From the NCBI GenBank assembly GCA_963843285.1, contig CAWJJO010000009.1, positions 30,612 through 94,611 on the forward strand: a stretch of 64,000 nt of DNA, read 5' to 3'. Position numbers and translations under genes: made by a program. Below the pieces are notes generated by a model. The model saw only the letters and a list, made by a program, of their open reading frames with translations. It did not search any database and was not told the DNA's origin. Source of the DNA: CAZDDB01 sp963843285 (GTDB lineage: Bacteria > Acidobacteriota > HRBIN11 > JAKEFK01). Below are positions 50,950 through 58,119 of this stretch, piece after piece. Positions within the stretch are counted from its first letter, which is position 1. The number at the start of each line of letters is the position of its first letter.

Positions 50950-52434
50950 ATGTCGGGGGCTCAGCATCTCTTTACTTCACGCTGGGGAATGATTCTGTCC
51001 GTCATCGGAATTGCGGTTGGAACGGGCAATATTTGGAGATTCTCCCGCATCGTAGCCCAAAACGGGGGCGGCTCCTTCTTGATTCCATGGGTCATATTCC
51101 TTTTCATCTGGTCGATTCCGTTGATCATCACGGAATTCGCCATCGGCAAATTCACGCGATACGGAACGATCGGAGCGATCGCAAAGCTGGCTGGGGAGAA
51201 ATACACCTGGATGGGAGCGTTTATCGGCTTTGTTGCCACAGCCATCATGTTTTACTACTCGGTTGTAACGGGATGGTGTCTCAAATACCTGTTCAGTGCT
51301 GTCACCGGCGGACTGGTACGGACTTCAGATCATATTGTCATGTGGGAGGCTTTTACAAAGAGCTACGAGCCGATCCTTTTCCATTTTCTTGCCATGGCAG
51401 GCGGAGCGTTCATCATCTACAGAGGTGTGCGCGGAATCGAGCGCACAAACAGAATTCTGATTCCTGCGCTTCTGGTAATCCTCCTCATTCTCGCGTTACG
51501 GGCAGTTACTCTGCCGGGATCCCTGCGAGGGATCATTTACTTTTTCACTCCCGACTTGAACACATTGCTGGATTACAAGGTCTGGCTTGCTGCTTTGACG
51601 CAAAATGCGTGGGACACGGGTGCCGGCTGGGGACTCATTCTGACATACGCCTGCTACGCGCGACGAAAGGAAGATGTGGTATTGAATGGCGCCCTGACGG
51701 CATTGGCAAACAATTCCGTTTCGCTGCTGGCGGGCATCACCATTTTTTCTACCGTTTTTGCGCTCGCGCCCGGTGATGGAGTTCATGAGTTAATCTCAGG
51801 CCGGGGAAGCACAAACACCGGGCTGGCTTTCATATTTCTGCCTCAACTTTTCGCAAAACTTCCGGGTGGAATCCTGGTGCAGTCTTTCTTCTCCACAATC
51901 TTCTTTGCCGGACTGTCTTTCGCCGCGATGACTTCTTTGATTTCGATGATCGAGCTTGCAGTAAAGGTATTTCTGGATATGGGCATGCTGCGAGGCCGGG
52001 CAATCGCAATGGTGGCTGTAGTCGGATTCCTTTTTGGCATCCCTTCCGCCGTCAGTTTGGCGTTTTTTGAAAACCAGGACTGGGTCTGGGGAATCGCTTT
52101 GATGATCAGCGGAGGATTCATCTCTTTTGCGGTTACAAAATATGGAGTAGATCGCTTTCGCGTAAGCGCGGTGAATGGCCCCGGCACTGACGTTCTGATC
52201 GGCAAGTGGTACAACCATATTCTCTCCTGGTTGATCCCGCTGCAGGTTGTTGCATTGATTGGCTGGTGGTTTTTTCTGGCGATTACCAGCTATGACCGAA
52301 GCGGCTGGTGGAATCCATTTCATATGTATAGTGTGGCAACATGCCTGCTTCAATGGGGCGTGATTACGGCAATCCTTCTCCTCTTGAACCGATGGATGTT
52401 CCGTCGTATCTTTTCGAAGCAAATGGAGTCCTGA
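50950..52434 (+). CDS. Sodium-dependent amino-acid transporter (NSS/SNF family)
   Basis: A 494-residue transporter of the neurotransmitter:sodium symporter family, with about 12 membrane helices. TM1 shows SRWGMILSVIGIAVGTGNIWRFS, the unwound Na+/substrate-binding helix, followed by NGGGSFLIPW; the FSTVFALAPG/ISGRGSTNTGLAF region corresponds to TM7-TM8 sodium ligands. NSS proteins import amino acids with Na+. A GTG at 50920 is in frame and would add ten residues; homology starts at the ATG 50950. The very short gene overlapping its 3' end encodes a MetS-type small subunit, which points to the MetPS methionine/alanine importers. Confidence 0.92.
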   Translation: MSGAQHLFTSRWGMILSVIGIAVGTGNIWRFSRIVAQNGGGSFLIPWVIFLFIWSIPLIITEFAIGKFTRYGTIGAIAKLAGEKYTWMGAFIGFVATAIMFYYSVVTGWCLKYLFSAVTGGLVRTSDHIVMWEAFTKSYEPILFHFLAMAGGAFIIYRGVRGIERTNRILIPALLVILLILALRAVTLPGSLRGIIYFFTPDLNTLLDYKVWLAALTQNAWDTGAGWGLILTYACYARRKEDVVLNGALTALANNSVSLLAGITIFSTVFALAPGDGVHELISGRGSTNTGLAFIFLPQLFAKLPGGILVQSFFSTIFFAGLSFAAMTSLISMIELAVKVFLDMGMLRGRAIAMVAVVGFLFGIPSAVSLAFFENQDWVWGIALMISGGFISFAVTKYGVDRFRVSAVNGPGTDVLIGKWYNHILSWLIPLQVVALIGWWFFLAITSYDRSGWWNPFHMYSVATCLLQWGVITAILLLLNRWMFRRIFSKQMES

Positions 52435-52577
52435 TGCCTATCGTTACCCTGTTGAACATGATCGCCGTGATTGGAATTGTCTGGGGTGGATTATCAATTG
52501 TCCTGATTCTGGCGATTCGAAAAGAGAATCAGAAAGACGGAGAGGCTGAAGAGCCGGAGATTTATCCGACGGCTTGA
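52434..52577 (+). CDS. MetS-like small subunit of NSS transporter
   Basis: A 47-residue single-span membrane protein (MPIVTLLNMIAVIGIVWGGL then SIVLILAIRKENQKDGEAEE) that resembles MetS, the ~60-residue partner needed by the Corynebacterium MetP sodium symporter for methionine and alanine uptake. Its ATG shares a base with the stop of the preceding transporter gene (TGATG), and GGAG lies five bases before it, so translation is coupled. The charged cytoplasmic tail after one hydrophobic segment is typical. It is too small to be a transporter by itself. Confidence 0.8.
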   Translation: MPIVTLLNMIAVIGIVWGGLSIVLILAIRKENQKDGEAEEPEIYPTA

Positions 52578-52590
52578 AAGCTCCTGCTAC

Positions 52591-52722
52591 ATGGGCTCAA
52601 TACAGGATCACAGGAAACCACGCCTCATCCGATTTTTTATCATCCTAACCACGGTTTTGTTTACCGGCCCTGCGTGGGAGCAGGAGAACCCTACTCACAC
52701 GAATGCTGGTCTTCCATTTTAA
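52591..52722 (+). CDS. Short ORF with signal peptide, probable gene remnant
   Basis: A 43-residue frame (MGSIQDHRKPRLIRFFIILT.. then TVLFTGPAWEQENPTHTNAG) with a credible signal peptide and only ~15 residues after it. I do not recognise the protein. Sequence after the TAA runs into the palindromic repeat at 52761-52782, which suggests that the rest of a secreted-protein gene was lost there. It could also be chance. Confidence 0.3.
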   Translation: MGSIQDHRKPRLIRFFIILTTVLFTGPAWEQENPTHTNAGLPF

Positions 52723-52760
52723 GATCCGCAGCCCAATGTACTGAATTCTTCAACCTGGAG

Positions 52761-52782
52761 CCGCGGGCCTCCGTGCCCGCGG
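52761..52782. repeat. GC-rich palindrome next to a gene end
   Basis: CCGCGGGC-CTCCGT-GCCCGCGG has perfect 8-bp arms. It begins four bases beyond the deacetylase stop codon and matches the core GGGCCTCCGTGCCCGC at 63181-63200. Confidence 0.65.
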
Positions 52783-52785
52783 AAG

Positions 52786-54789
52786 CTAAAGATTCGGCGG
52801 AAACACTTCCAGCACGGAGAAATCAACCCAGAAAATGGCCTGAGTGTTCGGCACTTTCTTCAGGATATTTTCCCCGATTCCTTTTGGCGGATCCTTCATT
52901 TGAATCCACCAGGGGCGATCAGAAGGATAGCCGATCTGGAATGCAACAGGCGCGGGAGCGAAAGTCTTTCCCCATTGAGCAAACTCATCGATCATGGGAT
53001 CCATTGTGGGGAAGATCTGGCTATCGTCCACAAACAGAATACCGTCCCGCACCGTTGGCGGCATCTTTTCAGGCAACCAGTGTTTTAGAAACAACCGATA
53101 TTTCGGATTGTAGGAGCGCGCCAGAGCCAACCAGGCGCTGGCTTCGGCATCACTCACCGGTTCGCCGCCATCCGGATTTGTCGATTTGTTCCATTCGACA
53201 TCGATCCCAACTCCGATTACGGATGAATGATGCGAGTAACGTTTGAGTGCAAGGTTGAGCAACTTCTCCGCGGAAGCGAAGCGCGGCTCTACCTGCAGCC
53301 ACACGCGAAAGCCAAGCTGATCGAACAGATTCAACGCGGCTTCCCCGCGATCCTCTCCGTTACTTCCCGTGATCAGCGGATCATCCACATCAGAAACAGG
53401 GAAAGGCAACTGTGTCCCTTTTCCGTTGATACTTCCCACAATCCAGATTACCTCAGGTCGTGCGCCGGGGAAGCGCGCAGCCATCTCGCGGCCGACCCGT
53501 GCCCAATACGCGGGGCCGGGATCCGGCCTCTTTGAATAGATCGAGCAGCGGAAGCCGGCGCCCAAAGTCTCTATTGCAGATTGCCTCTCTTCCAATTTCG
53601 TAGGGCGGGCCTCCGCGCCCGCCGGCGAAGCATTCGTCCTGGAATTCGATAACGGCACCGGAGATTGAATCCATGCGAGCAGTTCCTTACTGCTGACAAC
53701 GCGCACCTCCCATTTGGAAAGCGCATAATCAAGAAATTCGCGAAACGCATCGCGGCGATCTTGCAGGGTCGATCCTGGCGGATTCTCAGGACTCTGATCT
53801 GAGTAAATCCAACTGTGAGCACCTACGTTCAGCGGGCATCGATTTCCCTGCAAACGTAAATCGAGGTTGTACTTCAACGTGGCAAGAAACTCAGCCTTGG
53901 TCATCCCGAATTCAAACCACAAATTCCAATCCATTCCGCTGATTTTGCCCTGCTCAACATCAAAATAGTCGGTCCTCTTCTTCAGACTTGCCCGCAACCC
54001 GGGTGGAACACCATACCTTTCACACAGCTCGTCCGGCGGCACAATGAAATGATATACGGGGAGTTCCCATAAGCCGGGATGTTTTCGAATCTTATCTTCG
54101 CCGGGGCTGCCATGATCCAGCAAATATGGCCAGACGAAGTTCCGGCCATCCTGATCCTTCTGATCGCCCTGCTCAAGACTGCAATCGTATACGAAAGGCG
54201 TTCGATGAACGGCCGTCAAAGTACGGTCACTGTATTCCAGATACGGCGTACGGAAGCCCATCAGTTGATTTCGGGGAACCCCAAGGCCATCCGGCCTGGT
54301 AAGATGCTCGATGCAAAGATCGATCTCGTGTTGCCATTCTTTCACGCTGAATTTTTCTCCGTGTGGATGGGAGTGCGTGTGCACGCCGATTTCATGACCG
54401 TGATCCAGAGCTTGTTTCCAGGACTGCTTCACTTTCTCGGGATCCTCTCCTGGCGGGCAGGGACGCCCGCTCTCTACACAATTCGTGATGTAGATTGTAT
54501 TTACATAGAATGAATAGTGTAGTGGTAGACCATCGAAGGTTTTGCTGCTACCGCTTCCCGCAGGATTTTTGCGGGACGCAAAAAGTTCTGTAAGGTAATT
54601 CAACCCGTCGGAATACGGATTATCATCACTTCCAAAAGAAACGAACAACGGAACCTGTCCGGAACTCAATCCTCCCGGCGGCATTCTCATCTGCGCGATC
54701 GGGAACTGGTACCGCCCCGCGCACGCAATCCAGAAAATAGCTACGATCAACAAGAAACCGAGTGTTACGATCTGATGTTTCTTTTGCAT
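52786..54789 (-). CDS. Polysaccharide deacetylase-fold protein with C-terminal glycoside-hydrolase-like region
   Basis: A 667-residue exported protein. After a lipoprotein-like signal (GFLLIVAIFWIACAG) residues about 45-375 form a NodB-like deacetylase: FVSFGSDDNPYS gives the catalytic-Asp/metal-Asp pair, IGVHTHSHPHGEKF the metal His pair, and GFRTPYLEYSD motif 3. Residues about 400-667 are a separate domain (FRCSIYSKRPDPGPAYWARV, VIGVGIDVEWNKSTN, ILFVDDSQIF) that looks like a TIM barrel with GIDVEW. The linker ..NASPAGAEARPTKLEE is translated from a palindromic repeat at 53604-53623, and a second repeat is at 54453-54470. In this locus it could de-N-acetylate chito-oligosaccharides. Confidence 0.78.
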   Translation of the reverse strand: MQKKHQIVTLGFLLIVAIFWIACAGRYQFPIAQMRMPPGGLSSGQVPLFVSFGSDDNPYSDGLNYLTELFASRKNPAGSGSSKTFDGLPLHYSFYVNTIYITNCVESGRPCPPGEDPEKVKQSWKQALDHGHEIGVHTHSHPHGEKFSVKEWQHEIDLCIEHLTRPDGLGVPRNQLMGFRTPYLEYSDRTLTAVHRTPFVYDCSLEQGDQKDQDGRNFVWPYLLDHGSPGEDKIRKHPGLWELPVYHFIVPPDELCERYGVPPGLRASLKKRTDYFDVEQGKISGMDWNLWFEFGMTKAEFLATLKYNLDLRLQGNRCPLNVGAHSWIYSDQSPENPPGSTLQDRRDAFREFLDYALSKWEVRVVSSKELLAWIQSPVPLSNSRTNASPAGAEARPTKLEERQSAIETLGAGFRCSIYSKRPDPGPAYWARVGREMAARFPGARPEVIWIVGSINGKGTQLPFPVSDVDDPLITGSNGEDRGEAALNLFDQLGFRVWLQVEPRFASAEKLLNLALKRYSHHSSVIGVGIDVEWNKSTNPDGGEPVSDAEASAWLALARSYNPKYRLFLKHWLPEKMPPTVRDGILFVDDSQIFPTMDPMIDEFAQWGKTFAPAPVAFQIGYPSDRPWWIQMKDPPKGIGENILKKVPNTQAIFWVDFSVLEVFPPNL
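53604..53623. repeat. Palindromic repeat inside a coding region (linker)
   Basis: GGCGGGCCTCCGCGCCCGCC sits within the deacetylase gene at the junction of its two domains and differs in one base from the intergenic arm at 63181-63200. It is translated without breaking the frame. Confidence 0.75.
54453..54470. repeat. Second palindromic repeat in the same coding region
   Basis: GCGGGC-AGGGAC-GCCCGC (6-bp stem) falls in the deacetylase domain and encodes part of ESGRPCPPGEDP, in a loop region of the fold. Confidence 0.5.
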
Positions 54790-54845
54790 CTAGGATTTCC
54801 TTTTTATTTCCTCTTTGTGTCCTTTGTGTCTTTGTGGTAAATCCT

Positions 54846-55883
54846 CTACCTCGTTTCGGTGACTTTGTGAATTCCTCTTGGCGATTCCGTATCGCATCCT
54901 TTGGCAAGTGCAAGGTGATAACAAAATAGCTGCGCGGGAATGATGGAAACCATAGGGCTGAGCCACTCAGGAATAGCGGCGGGCAGCGGCAGCGATGTTT
55001 GCGCCAAATCCAAGGCTTCCTGGACATCGGAAATCACCACCAGCTCAGCTGAACGCCCGAAGCGCAATTCCCGGAGCACATCCATTGTAGAAGAGTAAAC
55101 GGCTCCTCCAGGCACTACCGCCAGGATCGGGAATCCGCGATCCACAATCGCGATCGGACCATGCAGGAAATCCGCAGAGGAATATGGCGCTGCTTCGATA
55201 TATGCCAGTTCTTTCAACTTTAACGCCCATTCATAAGCGGTGGCAAAATTGAACCCCCTGCCAAGCACCGCGCAGTTTGACATCGCAAGATAGGGACGTA
55301 CTTTGATTCCGAAGAGACCGTCCATTGCAAGCGTAGACTCGATCCATCCGGGAACTCGATACAGCTCCTGCCAGAGAGCATCATCAGCTTTCATCGCAGC
55401 GGAGAGCATCGCAACTGCCATCAATTCCGCGGTGTATGTTTTTGTGGCCGCAACAGCATTTTCCTGCCCCGCTTCGACGTACAACACAAAATCAGCGGCC
55501 TGCGCGAGAGGGGAATCTACCTCATTCGTAACGGCAAGCGTCAAGCACCCCTGGCGCCTTCCTTCCGCTAGCACACTCACGATGTCAGGCGACCTGCCGG
55601 ATTGTGAAATTCCAATCACCAGCGCTCCATCCAGCTTGGGTGGACGATTGTAGTAAGTAAACAGCGACGGCGCAGCAAGAGCCACAGGGAGCCGGTTCAT
55701 CGCGCCCCACAGGTAATTTGCGTAACGGGCTGCATTCTCAGAAGTACCTCTTGCCGCAATCAATACAAAGCGAATATCCCTTGCATTGATGGCGTACGCA
55801 ATCTTTTCTGTCGCGGTGCGTTGTTCCTGAAGTAGCTGTTCCAGACAGTTGGGCTGCTGATGAATTTCAGAATGCAGGGACAT
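54846..55883 (-). CDS. SIS-domain glucosamine-6-phosphate deaminase (NagB-II type)
   Basis: A 345-residue double-SIS protein related to the isomerase half of GlmS. Landmarks: FVLIAARGTSENAARYANYL, VIGISQSGRSPDIVSVL (phosphate loop), the second SIS domain from about 200 (VLGRGFNFATAYEWALKLKELAYI, YSSADFLHGPIAIV) and the C-terminal tail LAKGCDTESPRGIHKVTETR typical of NagB-II. There is no glutaminase domain, so it should act as a deaminase, converting glucosamine-6-phosphate to fructose-6-phosphate and ammonia. Its start overlaps the kinase gene by 17 bases, supporting a joint pathway. Confidence 0.87.
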   Translation of the reverse strand: MSLHSEIHQQPNCLEQLLQEQRTATEKIAYAINARDIRFVLIAARGTSENAARYANYLWGAMNRLPVALAAPSLFTYYNRPPKLDGALVIGISQSGRSPDIVSVLAEGRRQGCLTLAVTNEVDSPLAQAADFVLYVEAGQENAVAATKTYTAELMAVAMLSAAMKADDALWQELYRVPGWIESTLAMDGLFGIKVRPYLAMSNCAVLGRGFNFATAYEWALKLKELAYIEAAPYSSADFLHGPIAIVDRGFPILAVVPGGAVYSSTMDVLRELRFGRSAELVVISDVQEALDLAQTSLPLPAAIPEWLSPMVSIIPAQLFCYHLALAKGCDTESPRGIHKVTETR

Positions 55884-56751
55884 TGGACTTTGGACCTCCT
55901 CCTATCGCATCCAGATGCAGTGCGGCTGCACCCAGAAGAGCAATATCCGGCAGCGCGGACGCCTCGATCACAAGACGCCGCAACGCGTGCTGGTAGGCAA
56001 ATGTGGCGGTCATCTTTTCCGTCATCGTTTTCTTAAAAAAGGGAAACGCTTTGCTGACAGATCCACCCAGGATCAAAATCTGCGGATCAAACGCGTAGAG
56101 AGCCGTCATTACCGCATGCGCCATCTCATTTCCAAAAGCTTCATAGGCATGAATTGCGGCTAGGTCACCTCCGCTTGCGCGTTCAAAAACAGTCTCTCCG
56201 TTGACTCCGCACTCCCGGGCGAAAAACTGACCACTGCAATAATACTCGATCGTCTGTTCTTTATACGGAATCGTTCCGATTTCCCCGGCTCCGCAGTTAC
56301 TGCCGTTGTACAAATGACCATCGATGATAATCCCCGCTCCAAGACCCGTTCCGATTGTAATTCCCACGAGATGGCGAAATCCTCTCCCCTTTCCAAAATG
56401 GAATTCGCCGAGCGCGAAGCAGTTGGCGTCGTTGTTCACGTGTACCGGCACTCGGAAATCACGTTCCAAGGCATCCTTCAGGTGAACTTCCTTCCAGGAC
56501 GGAATGTTCTGAACGTCGTAGACGATTCCGCGATCCACATCCACCACGCTCGGCACTCCAATCCCGATGGCGGCAACTTCATCATCAAACATCGGTTCAA
56601 TTGCGCCAATCAGTTCTTTCAGGACTGTTTCAGCGCTATCAGTTGCCGGCACCGCTCGCTGGCAACGTTCCACAATCGCATTGCCTCGAACCTTTCCAAC
56701 ACGGAGACTTGTGCCGCCAAGATCCACAGCGATCATGGATGTTTCGTTCAT
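55867..56751 (-). CDS. ROK-family sugar kinase (glucosamine/glucose type)
   Basis: A 294-residue ROK kinase. ATP-binding loop AVDLGGTSLRVG, sugar-binding GIGVPSVVD, HVNNDANCFALGEF with the catalytic Asp in NND, and GITIGTGLGAGIIIDGHLYNG. The classical ROK zinc-binding CxCGxxGC motif is replaced by YYCSGQFFARECG. It phosphorylates a hexose or amino sugar; placed between the MFS importer and the deaminase, glucosamine is the best guess. The ATG at 56751 follows GGAGAAAG; an in-frame start at 56808 falls in a direct repeat. It overlaps the next gene. Confidence 0.87.
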   Translation of the reverse strand: MNETSMIAVDLGGTSLRVGKVRGNAIVERCQRAVPATDSAETVLKELIGAIEPMFDDEVAAIGIGVPSVVDVDRGIVYDVQNIPSWKEVHLKDALERDFRVPVHVNNDANCFALGEFHFGKGRGFRHLVGITIGTGLGAGIIIDGHLYNGSNCGAGEIGTIPYKEQTIEYYCSGQFFARECGVNGETVFERASGGDLAAIHAYEAFGNEMAHAVMTALYAFDPQILILGGSVSKAFPFFKKTMTEKMTATFAYQHALRRLVIEASALPDIALLGAAALHLDAIGGGPKSNVPAF

Positions 56752-56784
56752 ACTTTCTCCTTCATCTGAGTCACTGCTTCCGGC

Positions 56785-56848
56785 GCCACGGAGGGCCGCC
56801 ACCTCCAAACTTAGGGCCCACGGCGGCCACGGAGGGCCGCAACCTCCA
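56785..56848. repeat. Two direct copies of a 23-base unit
   Basis: GCCACGGAGGGCCGCCACCT (56785-) and GCCACGGAGGGCCGCAACCT (56826-) are direct repeats of 23 bases with one mismatch, 41 bases apart, in the gap between the MFS and kinase genes. Confidence 0.7.
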
Positions 56849-56851
56849 GAT

Positions 56852-58114
56852 TTAAGTCAGAGCTTCCTGTCGTTTCTTGCTCCAGATCGTTTCATTCGTA
56901 ATCAACGGCCGCGCCCAGATACCGACACTCAAAATGTATCCGAGAGTGATGTACAGTACCATCATTCCATACCGCAAACCGATCCAATCGCCCAGCCAAC
57001 CAATCAGAAGAGGGACCACGGCGCCGCCAATGATCCCGGTACATAGAATTCCCGAAAAGGAGCCCTGGTGTTTCTCAATCGAATTGAGCGCAAGGGAAAA
57101 GACAATCGACCACATCACGGAAGCGCAAAAACCTAACGCGGGAAATGCCAGCTTGGATACGGACAGCGGACCGAATAGAGCAGCGGACAGCGTCGCGATA
57201 GCCAACACAGCCGCGCCGATAAGTACCCATCTGCTGTCGAAAAGTTTGAGAAGCACCAGACCGATCGCGCATCCAACTGTCATCAGTCCCCAGAACCATG
57301 CCACGGCGCGCGCTCCATCGACTTCCGGAAGGAGGCCGTGATATCTCCTGAGAAATTCTGAAATCCAGTTTGCTATGCCTTGCTCCGTACCCACGTATGC
57401 AAAAATTCCGATAAAGAACAGAATAACCGTTCGATTTTTGAAAAGCTGCAAGTACGTTTCTTTCGCGCCCGTTTTCTCATCCTCCTTCAATTCAACTTTC
57501 GGCAAACGGAACAGAGCAAGGATCACTACCATCAGAAGCGACACAACAGCGAATACCCAGTAAAGAGAAACCCAGGGAAGATTCGCCGGAACCACGTTCC
57601 TGAGTGTCGCAATCAGAGCATTGTCAGGCCCGGCAACTTCTTTCAAATTGCGCACAAGATAGGAGTAGATCCATGGACTGATAAAGGATGCCAGCCCGAA
57701 TACCAGTTGCCCCAGCACTGAGAAAAACGCGAAGTGCTCTTCCCCTCCCGCCGTTCTTAAGAGCGGATTGATCGCCACCTGCAAGACCGCCATTCCGATA
57801 CCGATCGAGAACAACGACAACAAAGCCACGGAGAAAACCGGGCTCAGCGCAAACACCAATGCCGCGGCGGAGGCAAGCGCAAAGGAAGCAACCAGCAAAG
57901 GTTTTTCACTGAATTTCTCAAGCAGAATTCCTGCAGGAATCGACATCACGCCGTATGCGATGAAAAAGGAAAAAGGCAGAAACCCTGCAAGCGCAAGGCT
58001 GAGATGAAATCCGTCTATGATGTCGGGCACCAGCGGACCGAGTATGTTCGTCAGAAGCGAAATCACGAAGAAGATGAAAAAGACAAGACCTACTACTGCG
58101 TTATTCCTTACCAT
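56852..58114 (-). CDS. MFS sugar transporter (FucP/FHS-like)
   Basis: A 420-residue major-facilitator protein with 12 predicted helices. The segment GIGMAVLQVAINPLLRTAGGEEHFAFFSVLGQL resembles the fucose-galactose-glucose:H+ symporter branch (FHS), which also includes amino-sugar importers. The central cytoplasmic loop begins near LPKVELKEDEKTGAKET. It should import a monosaccharide with protons. It lies between the GH2 enzyme and the kinase, with only five bases to the GH2 gene, so the probable cargo is glucosamine released from oligosaccharides. Confidence 0.87.
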   Translation of the reverse strand: MVRNNAVVGLVFFIFFVISLLTNILGPLVPDIIDGFHLSLALAGFLPFSFFIAYGVMSIPAGILLEKFSEKPLLVASFALASAAALVFALSPVFSVALLSLFSIGIGMAVLQVAINPLLRTAGGEEHFAFFSVLGQLVFGLASFISPWIYSYLVRNLKEVAGPDNALIATLRNVVPANLPWVSLYWVFAVVSLLMVVILALFRLPKVELKEDEKTGAKETYLQLFKNRTVILFFIGIFAYVGTEQGIANWISEFLRRYHGLLPEVDGARAVAWFWGLMTVGCAIGLVLLKLFDSRWVLIGAAVLAIATLSAALFGPLSVSKLAFPALGFCASVMWSIVFSLALNSIEKHQGSFSGILCTGIIGGAVVPLLIGWLGDWIGLRYGMMVLYITLGYILSVGIWARPLITNETIWSKKRQEALT

Positions 58115-58119
58115 GGAAA

